Virus record (IMG/VR): IMGVR_UViG_3300048838_001775
Coordinates: 1-30,255 of that record
Origin: a virus
Reading direction: 5' to 3' (one strand)
DNA length: 30,255 nt
Shown: in pieces, positions 1 to 7,260 of the stretch
Position numbering within the stretch: position 1 is the stretch's first letter
Layout of the letters: each line of letters begins with the position of its first letter
Position numbers and translations under genes: made by a program
The notes under the pieces: model-generated
Seen by the model: only the letters and a program-made list of their open reading frames with translations
Told to the model about the DNA's origin: nothing
Database searches by the model: none

Positions 1-131
1 TTCTTGGTGCTCACCTGGATGGACAGCGGATAGGCGTCGCCGACCTGACGGAAGCCGTCGGTCTTGACGCCGCTGGAATTGACCGGGGCAAGGTAGAGCG
101 TCCCGGTGCCGGAAAAGACTTTGTAGCTCAT
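1..131 (-). CDS. Phage tail tube protein (gpV position), C-terminus beyond window
   Basis: Only the first 43 or so residues are present, beginning MSYKVFSGTGTLYLAPV; the gene leaves the window at base 1. The N-terminus, with a short beta-type stretch followed by a small-residue loop, is typical of phage tail tube/major tail proteins. The position directly after FII-, Z- and U-like genes is that of lambda V. The product would polymerise into the tail tube above the tape-measure protein. The start is the ATG at 129-131, preceded by a GAGGTCGCC ribosome-binding stretch. The family call rests mainly on gene order, since most of the protein is not visible. Confidence 0.6.
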   Translation of the reverse strand, partial: MSYKVFSGTGTLYLAPVNSSGVKTDGFRQVGDAYPLSIQVSTK

Positions 132-156
132 GGCGACCTCGTGATGGTTGGTGGCC

Positions 157-615
157 TTAGGCCACGGTGAACTCTAAAAACAGCCGGCAGTGATAGTAAG
201 GATGCGGCTGCATGCCTGGGTTTCTCTCCTCGGACTCGGGGGTGCCGAGGGAAAAGCGGATGGTGTCGCCGAGCCGGTAGGGGGCGAAACGGGGCTGTTC
301 CACGATCCGGCCCAGGGCGGTGCACAGCTCGCAGATTTCGGCGTTGCCCTCGGCGATGGTGCCGCTGGTGTAGAGGCCCGCGTCGATCAGCAGTTTGAAC
401 GGCGACGGCGGCCGCCGGTGAAAGGCGCCCTCATAGACCAGCCAGCGCACGAAAGGGTATTCCTCGGCCTCGGCCACGGCCTCGGTGGGCCTGGGCAGCA
501 TGATGTCGATGACCTGGGGCGCGACCAGCAGGCCGGATGGCTTGTGCAGGTAGCGCAGGTCGTCGACCAGTTCGGTCAACCGGGCCTTGAGGGCGGCGAA
601 GAACTGCTCGGTCAT
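157..615 (-). CDS. Tail terminator-like minor tail protein (gpU position), 152 aa
   Basis: A 152-residue soluble protein without signal peptide or membrane segment. It begins with an amphipathic helix (MTEQFFAALKARLTEL), and the C-terminal half is beta-rich and ends FTVA. Size and position between the Z-like and V-like genes match lambda gpU, which caps the tail tube and joins it to the head completion proteins. The start ATG (615) overlaps the stop of the Z-like gene by ATGA, which suggests translational coupling. The downstream gap of 25 nt contains only the V ribosome-binding site. I see no diagnostic motif, so the assignment is by synteny and length. Confidence 0.55.
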   Translation of the reverse strand: MTEQFFAALKARLTELVDDLRYLHKPSGLLVAPQVIDIMLPRPTEAVAEAEEYPFVRWLVYEGAFHRRPPSPFKLLIDAGLYTSGTIAEGNAEICELCTALGRIVEQPRFAPYRLGDTIRFSLGTPESEERNPGMQPHPYYHCRLFLEFTVA

Positions 616-1232
616 GCCTTGCCTCGCACGTTAGTGTAAAAGTTGAGTTCTTGGGTAAGCACCTTAAGAAACTCCTCCCTGATGGCGTCGCCGTCGCGGT
701 CGACCACCCGCTTCAGCACCTCATCGATGGGCACGGCGGCTCGGACCACCGGGAAGCGGCCGCGCAGGCCGGCATCGCCAAGGCCGCGATCGCCGGGCCG
801 CTTCCTGGTCGGGTACAGTTCCGGGGAAAAATGCCTGGAGCGCAGCCGGATCCACGCCTTTTGCTGGCCGGTGTAGATCGAGGCCAGGAAGGCGCCGCGA
901 TAGGTGCGCCGACCGGCCTTAACCCCGCCGGTCTTGCCGGGGACCCCGTAGGGCCGCACCGATCCGACATCAAACGGCGACAGTGGCTGGGTGCCGATCC
1001 AGACCTTGAGCACCTTGTCCCCCTTGCGGATCGACTCGGAAAAGAACCGCTTGCCCAGGGCCTTCTGCGGCAGGCGTAGCTCCTTGGCCGCCTCCCGCTT
1101 GACCGAGGTCTCGATCCGCTTGCGCATCTTGCGCAGGGCCGAGGCAATGGCCAGATCGACCTGGCCCGGGGTGGAGGCGAACCGGGCGAGCACGCTGTCA
1201 AGCGAGGCTTTGTCCACCTGCACGTCCAGCAT
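612..1232 (-). CDS. Minor tail protein Z-like, 206 aa
   Basis: The 206-residue protein has the N-terminal helical, basic region of prophage minor tail protein Z family members (residues 25-60, with ALRKMRKRIETSVKREAAKELRLPQKAL), followed by a beta-rich middle and a C-terminal helix. Lambda gpZ is 192 aa and acts at head-tail joining or tail completion. The gene sits exactly where Z lies, between FII- and U-like genes, and overlaps both neighbours (TGATG upstream at 1230-1234, ATGA downstream at 612-615). This indicates a single coupled morphogenesis operon. Function in this phage is inferred from family resemblance and order. Confidence 0.7.
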   Translation of the reverse strand: MLDVQVDKASLDSVLARFASTPGQVDLAIASALRKMRKRIETSVKREAAKELRLPQKALGKRFFSESIRKGDKVLKVWIGTQPLSPFDVGSVRPYGVPGKTGGVKAGRRTYRGAFLASIYTGQQKAWIRLRSRHFSPELYPTRKRPGDRGLGDAGLRGRFPVVRAAVPIDEVLKRVVDRDGDAIREEFLKVLTQELNFYTNVRGKA

Positions 1233-1522
1233 CAGCCCACCTCCCGCTCCAGGGTCCAGACCGTGAACCCGGAGAGTTTGTCGTGCACGCTGATGATGCT
1301 CCAGGTGGTGCCGTCCACCACGGTGTCGTGGCGCACTCGCCGCTGGAAGGTGTCGCCGGGGAGGTGGGTTAGCTCCTGGCGCTCGGTCATCACCCGGCCG
1401 AACTCATCCGGCTCGACCGGGAGCGCCTTGACCCGGCAGAACAGCTCGACGCCGTCCACGGTGTGCACAGCACCGCCGGTGCGCTCCAGCATCATCTGCA
1501 GGTCCTCCTCGGCGAAGATCAT
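1232..1522 (-). CDS. Head-tail joining protein, gpFII-like, 96 aa
   Basis: A 96-residue, mostly beta protein with the pattern of gpFII-type head completion proteins: an N-terminal MIFAEEDLQMMLERTGG, then a compact barrel ending in TVWTLEREVG. Lambda gpFII (117 aa) binds the connector after packaging and forms the tail attachment site. The gene overlaps its upstream neighbour by ATGA (1519-1522) and its downstream neighbour by TGATG. No catalytic residues are expected. The call combines length, predicted fold character and lambda-like order. Confidence 0.55.
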   Translation of the reverse strand: MIFAEEDLQMMLERTGGAVHTVDGVELFCRVKALPVEPDEFGRVMTERQELTHLPGDTFQRRVRHDTVVDGTTWSIISVHDKLSGFTVWTLEREVG

Positions 1523-1716
1523 CCCTCAATCACCCAGTTGTGTTCCTGCCAATTCGCCACTTCATCGGGATGCACATCGGCCTCGGTGGGCTCGCCGTAT
1601 ACCTGATCTCGGGTCATGCGCACCGTCACCGCCGGGGCCTTTTTGCCGTCTCCAGGAAAAGCCAGGACGGGGTTCGCGGCCAGGCTGGCGGCAGGCTGTT
1701 CGGCCTTCTTGGTCAT
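1519..1716 (-). CDS. Small head protein in gpFI position, 65 aa
   Basis: A 65-residue protein (MTKKAEQPAASLAANPVLAF...) with a flexible, Ala/Pro/Lys-rich N-terminal half and a C-terminal half that may fold as a small head-tail connector domain (DVHPDEVANWQEHNW). It lies between the capsid gene and the FII-like gene, the place occupied by FI in lambda, where the protein stimulates DNA packaging. The start ATG has a strong AGGAGG site 5 bases upstream. The family is not recognised with certainty. The position makes a packaging accessory or connector role likely. Confidence 0.5.
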   Translation of the reverse strand: MTKKAEQPAASLAANPVLAFPGDGKKAPAVTVRMTRDQVYGEPTEADVHPDEVANWQEHNWVIEG

Positions 1717-1749
1717 AAGATCCTCCTGTCAGTCTCGTTATCGATTCGA

Positions 1750-2889
1750 TCACCCCAGCAGAATGGCGATGTGTTCGGTTTTGACCGCCTTGACGCCCCA
1801 GGCAATTTGGATGGCGATCTGGTTGGCCATGTAACCCTTGTACAGCGCCACCCGAAACGGCAGACCAGAGACAGGATCCACCAGAACCATTTCATCGTCA
1901 GCTTTGTCGCCCCCTTCCGGCACCTTGGGCAACCGGGCCAGGAGATGGATGGCGCTGCGGTCAAAGGCCAGGTTGGCGGCGTAGCTGTTGCCGATGGTTA
2001 TGGCGTTGCTGTCGGGGATAGCCACTCGGGCGCCGGGGGCGGCGATGGCAAAGGCGCCTCCAGACAAAGCCGTGGCGACCACGTATTTGTTGGCCGAGTC
2101 GACGGCAAAGGTGGCGATGTCGCCGGCCAGGATGGTGCCCGATCCGGTGTCCGCGGCAATGGCGGTACCACCAATGGCGATGTTCGAGGCGTTATTAACC
2201 AGATAGCTGGCCCCGGTGCCCTTGGTATGCTGCTTGATCTGGGCCGACTCGCGGATCTTGCATCCGGCGATGTTGATGAGGATGCCCTGCTGTTGCAGCG
2301 ACCCGACATTGCCTCCGATGATGTCGGCGCGGGCCTGTTTGCCGATGATGTTGGCGCCGGCGGCTGTGTTGAGTACCAGTTGGATATCGGAGGTCGGCGC
2401 GCCATTGTCTTTGAGGATTTTGACTGCCTGGGCCGCGTCGGAGAAATCGCCGGCCGTACCGAATGGAGCGGTGCCTGGGGTGCCATATGCCCTGGACGCA
2501 TAGGGATAGAGCCCAGCCAGGTCGGTCTCGATCAGGTTGGCCAAAGTGCGGAAGGCCTGGGCGAATTTATTGTTCTCGATGGCGTTGCGCTTGTTGCCCA
2601 GCGCCCGCTCATCCTCACCGGTCCAGTAGAAGCGGACCGTCTTTGAGTTGGTCAGCTTCATGGTTCCGGTGCCCACGGTGGTGTCGCCCAGGGCAGGAGG
2701 GGTGGCGGCCGGAACGGTATCCTCGCTGACCATGGTCGGGACCACGTCATAGGTGATGTCCTGATTGACCGCGGCCTGCTCGGCCACGCCGTTGATGTAG
2801 ACGGAAGGGATCAGGCCCACCATCTCCCGGCTGACCACGTCGGCCGATTCGTAGATGTAGTCGATGAGACCGGTAATCGTGTTTCCCAT
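1750..2889 (-). CDS. Major capsid protein, P22 coat-like family, 379 aa
   Basis: The 379-residue protein begins MGNTITGLIDYIYESADVVSREMVGLIP and continues with AEQAAVNQDITYDVVP. This N-terminal pattern is that of the P22-type coat protein group of HK97-fold capsid proteins, followed by a helical spine region (residues 95-135) and a Gly/Ala-rich beta domain. The product forms the icosahedral shell. The gene follows the protease/scaffold gene, and its start has AGGAG 8 bases upstream. There is no separate decoration protein gene of gpD type between protease and capsid. The 50-base gap at 2890-2940 shows no other gene. Confidence 0.85.
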   Translation of the reverse strand: MGNTITGLIDYIYESADVVSREMVGLIPSVYINGVAEQAAVNQDITYDVVPTMVSEDTVPAATPPALGDTTVGTGTMKLTNSKTVRFYWTGEDERALGNKRNAIENNKFAQAFRTLANLIETDLAGLYPYASRAYGTPGTAPFGTAGDFSDAAQAVKILKDNGAPTSDIQLVLNTAAGANIIGKQARADIIGGNVGSLQQQGILINIAGCKIRESAQIKQHTKGTGASYLVNNASNIAIGGTAIAADTGSGTILAGDIATFAVDSANKYVVATALSGGAFAIAAPGARVAIPDSNAITIGNSYAANLAFDRSAIHLLARLPKVPEGGDKADDEMVLVDPVSGLPFRVALYKGYMANQIAIQIAWGVKAVKTEHIAILLG

Positions 2890-2940
2890 TGCTGTATCTC
2901 CTGTAATTTCGGGGTGGTATCAGTTTTTGAGGTCCTGCCG

Positions 2941-3387
2941 TCAGTCCACGATCTTGACGCCGCTCTTGACGGTTTCGGCCCGTTCCATCAACGACAAGGC
3001 GTTGAACTCGGCCCGCTTCATGGCCTTTGCGCCGCCTTGGCCCGGATCTCCGGCAAGCGGAACGGGCTGGTTACCCTGGGAGGTGAAGGCGGCGGCATGC
3101 TGTTGCCGGGCCTGTTTTTCAGCGGCGACAATGGCCTTGGCCGCCTCGGCTCCGGTCGATTGCCCATCAAGTTCCAGCTGGGCAATCAGGCCCTCATGTC
3201 CGGGGATGCACTGGGCGCGGACGTCGGCGATGCGGTCACGCTCCTGCCGGGCGCCCTGGGCGGTGAGCGCGGCCACTACGCCGGGGTTGTTCTTGGTCAG
3301 GTCCTCCTGGGTGATCCCGGCCACGATTTCAGCGGTCAGGGCCACAACAAGCTCAGGATGCTCTTGCTTCAATTGCTGCAGATCCAT
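2941..3387 (-). CDS. Nested in-frame scaffold protein (Nu3-like), 148 aa
   Basis: Inside the protease gene, codon 194 is an ATG (3385-3387) preceded by AGGAG with a 6-base spacer (AGGAGCAAAAAATG), a near-ideal ribosome-binding site in the middle of a coding region. Initiation there gives a 148-residue protein, MDLQQLKQEHPELVV..., that is exactly the scaffold-like region without the protease. Lambda C/Nu3 uses the same arrangement: a protease-scaffold fusion and a separate scaffold from an internal start. The site is seen directly. Its use in vivo is inferred. Confidence 0.6.
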   Translation of the reverse strand: MDLQQLKQEHPELVVALTAEIVAGITQEDLTKNNPGVVAALTAQGARQERDRIADVRAQCIPGHEGLIAQLELDGQSTGAEAAKAIVAAEKQARQQHAAAFTSQGNQPVPLAGDPGQGGAKAMKRAEFNALSLMERAETVKSGVKIVD

Positions 3388-3966
3388 TTTTTGCTCCTGT
3401 GTAGGGATGGTTGTGGGCGTGACTGCCCGTGGTTGCTCAAGATCGGAAAAGACCGTGACCCTGGTGCCGCTGTCGGCGCCCAGGGGGACGAAGGACGTTT
3501 CATAAACTTCCGATTCCAGCCAAACTTCGGCCGGTCCCTGCACGTTCTCGCCGTTGACGATCATGGCCGCGTTCTCCCGGATCTCAAGCACGGTCTTGGG
3601 CTTGACCCCGATCGAGGCCTGCCAGGGGAATCCCTCCTGGGCCAGGGCCTTGACTTCCTTGGCCGCATCGGTGGCGGACGAAAAGACCCCCTGCACGCGC
3701 AGGGAGCCATCGGCCTTGGCCGCGGTCGAGTATCCGACGATTTGGGCGCGGTCGTGGTTGAGGAAGATGGGCATCTGCTGGCTGGCGGAGATGCCGTCCA
3801 CCGCCACCACCAGCTTGCCCCACCATTGATCGACCACCGCGCCGGTGTAGGCCTCGATATCAAACCCGGTCAGATCCTGGGTGTCCTTCTCCCGCAGGAG
3901 CTGTACCCCGGAATCAAAGGAGAGCTTGGTGCACTTGGCCTGCTTGATGTCTATTTTTCGGGTCAT
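2941..3966 (-). CDS. Prohead protease fused to scaffold domain, 341 aa
   Basis: Residues 1-170 look like an HK97-type prohead protease. H71 is in FLNHDRAQIVGYS and S118 is in the WQASIG segment that corresponds to the catalytic serine box; ETSFVPLGADSGT at about 156-168 resembles the conserved end of the domain. Residues 194-341 are a charged, Gln/Glu/Ala-rich helical region of scaffold type. The protein would guide capsid assembly and then cleave scaffold and capsid. The start overlaps the portal stop (ATGA, 3963-3966). An internal start at residue 194 allows a separate scaffold product, listed separately. Confidence 0.75.
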   Translation of the reverse strand: MTRKIDIKQAKCTKLSFDSGVQLLREKDTQDLTGFDIEAYTGAVVDQWWGKLVVAVDGISASQQMPIFLNHDRAQIVGYSTAAKADGSLRVQGVFSSATDAAKEVKALAQEGFPWQASIGVKPKTVLEIRENAAMIVNGENVQGPAEVWLESEVYETSFVPLGADSGTRVTVFSDLEQPRAVTPTTIPTQEQKMDLQQLKQEHPELVVALTAEIVAGITQEDLTKNNPGVVAALTAQGARQERDRIADVRAQCIPGHEGLIAQLELDGQSTGAEAAKAIVAAEKQARQQHAAAFTSQGNQPVPLAGDPGQGGAKAMKRAEFNALSLMERAETVKSGVKIVD

Positions 3967-5603
3967 GCTTCTTCCTCTGGATTGGTGCTGGCCGGGAGCG
4001 GTTGCGGCGCTGGGGCCGCTGCCGGAGCCAGGCCGTTGTCTCGAATCCAGCGCTGCTCCTTGACAATCTGCGGCTGGATCGATTCGTGATCGCCGCCGAT
4101 CATCTCGGCGTATTCCTGGTCGAGCGTGGTCAGATACATTTCCACCCGCTTGGAGGCGGCCTCGACCGCCTTGACCGGATCGATCTCGCCGGGAGCGTCG
4201 CCGTCCCAGCGGGTGCCCAGCCAGGCGCGGCGAATCATGGGATCTTGGAGAAATCCGGGCGCGTTCAACCGGCCAAAGACCACCGCCTCGGTGATGATCA
4301 CCTCATAGACCGGCTGGCAGAACTGGCTGGCCAGCCAATGCCGGCGGCGGTAGAAGTAGTCCCAGGCGTCGAGCAGGGCGGCACGGGCTGCTGAGTATGA
4401 CGCGGTGAAATGCTTGATCAGCACCTCGAAGGGTAGTTCCAGGCACATGCCGATCTGGCGGGCAATGGCCACGAAAAAGGGATCAAAGGCGGCGTTGGGC
4501 CGGGCCGGGTTGACCGTCTCCACTCGCTGGCCGTCGCGCAGACCGAGCACCGAACCGTAGCCCAGCTCCAGGCCAGTGGCATCGACCTGGCTGGCGGTGT
4601 CGCCGGTGGGATTGGTCTGGGTCGGGGCCGGGCCGAACTCCGGGTTGCCAGTTTCGTTGTAGACAAACACGGTGAGCATGCCGCTGACCACGGCCGCCAT
4701 GACCTCGGCGTCGGTGTAGCGGCCCAGCTGCTTGATCAGCTCGATTACCGGGGCCAGGTAGGGCACGCCCCTGGTTTGGCCAGGGCGGGTCTTGTCCTTG
4801 AGGAGGAGGGCCAGGGGCGTGCCGTCCTGGGCAAAGGCGCGGAGGGAGCGCCAGCTCAGGTCCACCAGCTTGCCGCCCTGCAGTTTCCAGCGGCGAGCGG
4901 GGTGGCGATTGCAAACATGGAAGATTTCGGGGGCGCCTAGGGCGTCTTTCTGCACCCCGGCAACAAGGGTGTCGGTGTCCTTGCCGAAGTTTGGGTTGCA
5001 GATCCGGGCCGCCTCGATCAGTTCCAGGCGGGTGGTGTAAGGGGAGCCGGGCCGGCGCACGCGCGGCAGGTTGACGACCAGGTCGCCGTCTTCGAGCACG
5101 CGCAGGAAGGCCAGGGCCTGGAGCAGGCTGAAGGGCAATTCGCGCTCCAGGTCAAACTCGCGGGTTTCGGTGGCGAGGAGAAATTCCCGCTCGGCGACGC
5201 GTTCCCAGGCGTCGGCCTGGTCATCGCTCAGGCGCAGCACTTGGCGATCGACCCGGGCCTTGACCCGCAGGCCGCACCCCACCACCTTGGTGATGTTGGT
5301 CTTGAGCGCCCCGGCGGCAATGGCGTTGTTGCGGGCCAGGTGCTGGGAATCCTCGCGCAGGGTGGCGAGATCCGGGACAATGGCGCTGTCGGCGTCCATC
5401 TCCCGCCGGCCGCCGTGCTGGTTGGCGCGGCGGGTCTTGTCGGCCGAGGCGTAGCCGCCGGAAAGCATGGCCATGCGGGCGCGGGCCTGGAAGCGGCGCT
5501 GGCCGGCGGCCGGGTTGAACCAGTTGATCAGGTGATCGGCCGCGGTCAGGCCGACCTCGATCTGGCGCTGACCAAGGGTGATGGTGTTGGGCAGGCGGCT
5601 CAT
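3963..5603 (-). CDS. Portal protein, lambda family, 546 aa
   Basis: At 546 aa this matches the lambda gpB-type portal (533 aa). Typical features are the N-terminal QRRFQARARMAMLSGGYASADKTRR region, the segment DLATLREDSQHLARNNAIAAGALKTN, and FTASYSAARAALLDAWDYF near residue 400, all characteristic of this family. The dodecameric portal forms the DNA entry vertex and docks the terminase. The C-terminus is Pro/Ala-rich. The start overlaps the stop of the preceding gpW-like gene by ATGA, and the stop overlaps the protease start. A role other than portal is unlikely. Confidence 0.93.
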   Translation of the reverse strand: MSRLPNTITLGQRQIEVGLTAADHLINWFNPAAGQRRFQARARMAMLSGGYASADKTRRANQHGGRREMDADSAIVPDLATLREDSQHLARNNAIAAGALKTNITKVVGCGLRVKARVDRQVLRLSDDQADAWERVAEREFLLATETREFDLERELPFSLLQALAFLRVLEDGDLVVNLPRVRRPGSPYTTRLELIEAARICNPNFGKDTDTLVAGVQKDALGAPEIFHVCNRHPARRWKLQGGKLVDLSWRSLRAFAQDGTPLALLLKDKTRPGQTRGVPYLAPVIELIKQLGRYTDAEVMAAVVSGMLTVFVYNETGNPEFGPAPTQTNPTGDTASQVDATGLELGYGSVLGLRDGQRVETVNPARPNAAFDPFFVAIARQIGMCLELPFEVLIKHFTASYSAARAALLDAWDYFYRRRHWLASQFCQPVYEVIITEAVVFGRLNAPGFLQDPMIRRAWLGTRWDGDAPGEIDPVKAVEAASKRVEMYLTTLDQEYAEMIGGDHESIQPQIVKEQRWIRDNGLAPAAAPAPQPLPASTNPEEEA

Positions 5604-5827
5604 CGGGGGATGATCTCGCGCACGCGAATGCCGCCGCCGGAAGCGGCCGGGGTGAGTTCGACCACCAGGTTGTTCCAGTAGCGGATATCCTTGAGGATGG
5701 CTTCGAGCTGCGCCTGCTGGTTGGTATCGCCATCCACGGACACCTCTTGGGCGGTGCTGACGCGGCGATGCGCGGCCAGGGCCAGGTCAAGATGGGTCTG
5801 GGCGATTTCAAGGGTGATGCCGGCCAT
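5600..5827 (-). CDS. gpW-like small head-tail protein (DUF6148-like), 75 aa
   Basis: The ATG at 5827 is preceded by AGGAG five bases away, giving a 75-residue protein that starts MAGITLEIAQTHLDLALAA and contains DIRYWNNLVVEL near residue 50. This two-helix pattern is that of small phage proteins lying just before lambda-type portals. Lambda gpW (68 aa) fills the same slot and seals the portal after packaging. In-frame codons continue upstream of the ATG but match nothing, so the ATG with the strong site was chosen. It is the first gene of the head operon, directly downstream of the repeat and promoter-like region at 5868-5928. Confidence 0.7.
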   Translation of the reverse strand: MAGITLEIAQTHLDLALAAHRRVSTAQEVSVDGDTNQQAQLEAILKDIRYWNNLVVELTPAASGGGIRVREIIPR

Positions 5828-5867
5828 GGGGGCTCCTGGGAAAGGTATTCGCGCTAGGTTCGCCCCA

Positions 5868-5928
5868 AGAATACGCCCCCTCAAAAAAACAAAAAAGGTA
5901 CCTTTGTCCGGCTTTGTCAGCCTTTGTC
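5868..5928 (-). promoter_or_regulatory. Presumptive late promoter with three 10-bp-phased CTTTGTC repeats
   Basis: The heptamer CTTTGTC occurs three times at exactly 10-base intervals (5902-5908, 5912-5918, 5922-5928; read GACAAAG on the minus strand), all on one helix face. About 30 bases downstream (minus strand) is a TATTCT hexamer (5868-5873) with no convincing -35 box at the right distance. This is the layout of an activator-dependent promoter for the head operon starting at 5827. An inverted GTATTC/GAATAC pair follows in the leader. The promoter is inferred; the repeat is seen. Confidence 0.45.
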
Positions 5929-5946
5929 CCAAAAAATGCCGGACGC

Positions 5947-5975
5947 AAAAAAAAAGAGCGGCCCGAAGGCCGCTC
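5947..5975 (-). terminator. Rho-independent terminator after the BRO-type gene
   Basis: On the minus strand an 8-bp GC-rich stem (GAGCGGCC/GGCCGCTC at 5956-5963 and 5968-5975) closes a TTCG tetraloop and is followed by nine T residues. It lies 22 bases after the stop of the BRO-type gene and about 120 bases before the gpW-like gene, so it separates the accessory island from the head operon. The plus strand also has a T-rich run after the stem, so it may act in both directions. Confidence 0.9.
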
Positions 5976-5997
5976 CCTTTCCTTTTTTTAAAACCAC

Positions 5998-6786
5998 TCA
6001 GGCGGCTTCCGCCACCCGCACCCGCCACGGCTCCTTGAGCCGGAGCCCGTGCCAGTACACCCCGTCGCCGGCCCGGCGCTGGGCCAGGTCGGGCCGGTCC
6101 TTGAGGCAGAGGCCGAAGGCGCGCTGACTGGGCAGGTCCTGCAACTCGAAGCCGGATTCCTGCCGCCACAGGGAAAAGGCCCGGTAGAGCCGGGTCGAGC
6201 CTTCCCGGCTCTGGGGGTCGAGCTGGCAGCAGGAGGAGACAAAGGCGGCCACCCAGGCGTGCTGGCCGCGCAGCTCCTCGCTGATCTCGATATCGGAGAA
6301 GTCCACCCCGGTCAGGCGGGTGAGGATCTCCAGCGACTGGCGGGTGGGCTTGGTCACCACCCTGGTCAGGTCGAGGTGGTAGCGGATGCCGTGGGGGTTG
6401 GCCAGGCTGTTCTTGGTGTAGCGGTGATCGACCGTGACCAGCTTTTCCTTCTTGGCCGGAACCAGGGTATAGCCGCCGGTCTTGCGGATCGCGGGCAGGA
6501 CCTCGCGGGTGACCCAGCGGCGGAAGGTCTTGGCCTGGGGTTTGCGCGACTTGAAAATGAGGGCGTAGAGACCGGATTCGGAGATGATGGTCATTTCCTG
6601 TGATCCGCCCAAGGTGTTCAGTATTTCTGAACCCCTTTCGTCCTCGTCAAGGCACCTCAAGGCTTCGGTGATGTTGCCAAGCTCAAGAATAGAACATACA
6701 TCCTTGCCCACAAACCAGGGCTCTTCCCCGCGCAGAATAGTGCGCACCACCGTGTTCTCGAAACAGAAGGGTTGGATCTCAGCCAT
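5998..6786 (-). CDS. BRO-N family regulator/antirepressor with helicase-type C-terminal domain, 262 aa
   Basis: Residues 1-115 form a BRO-N domain: FCFENTVVRTILRGEEPWFVGKDV, then ISESGLYALIFKSRKPQAK and FRRWVTREVLPAIRKTGGY, all classic. Such proteins are DNA-binding phage regulators or antirepressors. The C-terminal 85-90 residues are not a usual antirepressor tail. They match the C-terminal domain of the SF3 helicase in this window: FVSSCC...STRLYRAF..W, QRAFGL.LK and GDGVYWHGL.L. The start ATG (6786) has GGAGG seven bases upstream and overlaps the preceding small frame. It is the last gene of the island and is followed by a strong terminator. The partner repressor is unknown. Confidence 0.85.
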   Translation of the reverse strand: MAEIQPFCFENTVVRTILRGEEPWFVGKDVCSILELGNITEALRCLDEDERGSEILNTLGGSQEMTIISESGLYALIFKSRKPQAKTFRRWVTREVLPAIRKTGGYTLVPAKKEKLVTVDHRYTKNSLANPHGIRYHLDLTRVVTKPTRQSLEILTRLTGVDFSDIEISEELRGQHAWVAAFVSSCCQLDPQSREGSTRLYRAFSLWRQESGFELQDLPSQRAFGLCLKDRPDLAQRRAGDGVYWHGLRLKEPWRVRVAEAA

Positions 6787-7035
6787 GGCGCACCTCCCTG
6801 CGGTCCAGGAGCCGTTCCAGCAGGGCCACGGCCAGCACCTGGCGGCGGCTCTGGAGGCAGTCCAGGATCAGGGGCAGCTCCAGGTACATCTGGTCGAGCT
6901 GGCGGACGGCGTGGCCATGGGCCGAGTGGCGGTCGCGGCGGCAGGGTTGGATTTCAGCCATGGCGCACCGCAATTGCGGGCAAGGGCACCGCAAGTGCGG
7001 TGAGATGGCGGGTTGCATTTCAGCCATGGCGCACC
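6768..7035 (-). repeat. Three direct copies of a ribosome-binding-site/start cassette
   Basis: A 26-27 base block recurs at 6768-6794, 6943-6969 and 7010-7035 with one or two differences. On the minus strand each copy reads GGTGCGCCATGGCTGA followed by codons for the start of MAE(I/M)QP. Each copy therefore holds a ribosome-binding region, an ATG and the stop of the preceding frame. Between copies 2 and 3 a second small repeat (CACCGCAA-TGCGG) appears twice. The outer copies keep GGAGG; the middle one has lost it. Confidence 0.8.
6779..7027 (-). CDS. Small uncharacterised protein, 82 aa (or 60 aa from an internal start)
   Basis: The frame begins MAEMQPAIS at the ATG at 7027 and re-enters a second MAEIQP at 6961; it ends in RREVRHG just across the BRO-type start. 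The first start has GGAGG seven bases upstream; the second has only GCGGTG. The last 35 residues (MYLELPLILDCLQSRRQVLAVALLERLLDRRE) are Leu-rich and helical. No family is recognised. The N-terminal part appears to derive from tandem duplication of the start region of the BRO-type gene, so the shorter form may be the ancestral one. It is coupled to both neighbours by overlap. Confidence 0.4.
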   Translation of the reverse strand: MAEMQPAISPHLRCPCPQLRCAMAEIQPCRRDRHSAHGHAVRQLDQMYLELPLILDCLQSRRQVLAVALLERLLDRREVRHG

Positions 7036-7235
7036 TCCCGGCCGGTGCGGGCCTGGGGATGCTTGCGGTCAAAGGTGGCCCACATGGCCTTGAGTTCGCC
7101 GAACTCGCGGATCAGCTCCTCGATGCAGCGCCGCGGCACGGTGAGCATGGGTTCAGGCTCCGGGACCGGAGCGGGCTTGACGGGACGGGGGGCGCGGACG
7201 GCCGGACGGCCGCCCTGGAGCAGAGTGAGGTGCAT
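7020..7235 (-). CDS. Small uncharacterised protein, 71 aa
   Basis: The protein begins MHLTLLQGGRPAVRAPRPVKPAPVPEPEPM, a Pro/Arg-rich flexible N-terminus, followed by a helical part (CIEELIREFGELKAMWATFDRKH). The start ATG has AAGGAG seven bases upstream. It is the first gene behind the promoter/operator at 7261-7315 and ends in TGREVRHG, overlapping the next start by the repeated cassette. The short helix may be a protein-interaction region. I do not recognise a family. Position in front of a BRO-type gene suggests a regulatory or accessory role, which is only inference. Confidence 0.5.
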   Translation of the reverse strand: MHLTLLQGGRPAVRAPRPVKPAPVPEPEPMLTVPRRCIEELIREFGELKAMWATFDRKHPQARTGREVRHG

Positions 7236-7260
7236 GGCAATTCTCCTTGAGGTCGCCGAC

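Noticed and set aside
6943-7035. CRISPR-like repeats
   Set aside because: Only three imperfect copies with unequal spacing that coincide with gene starts; no cas genes.
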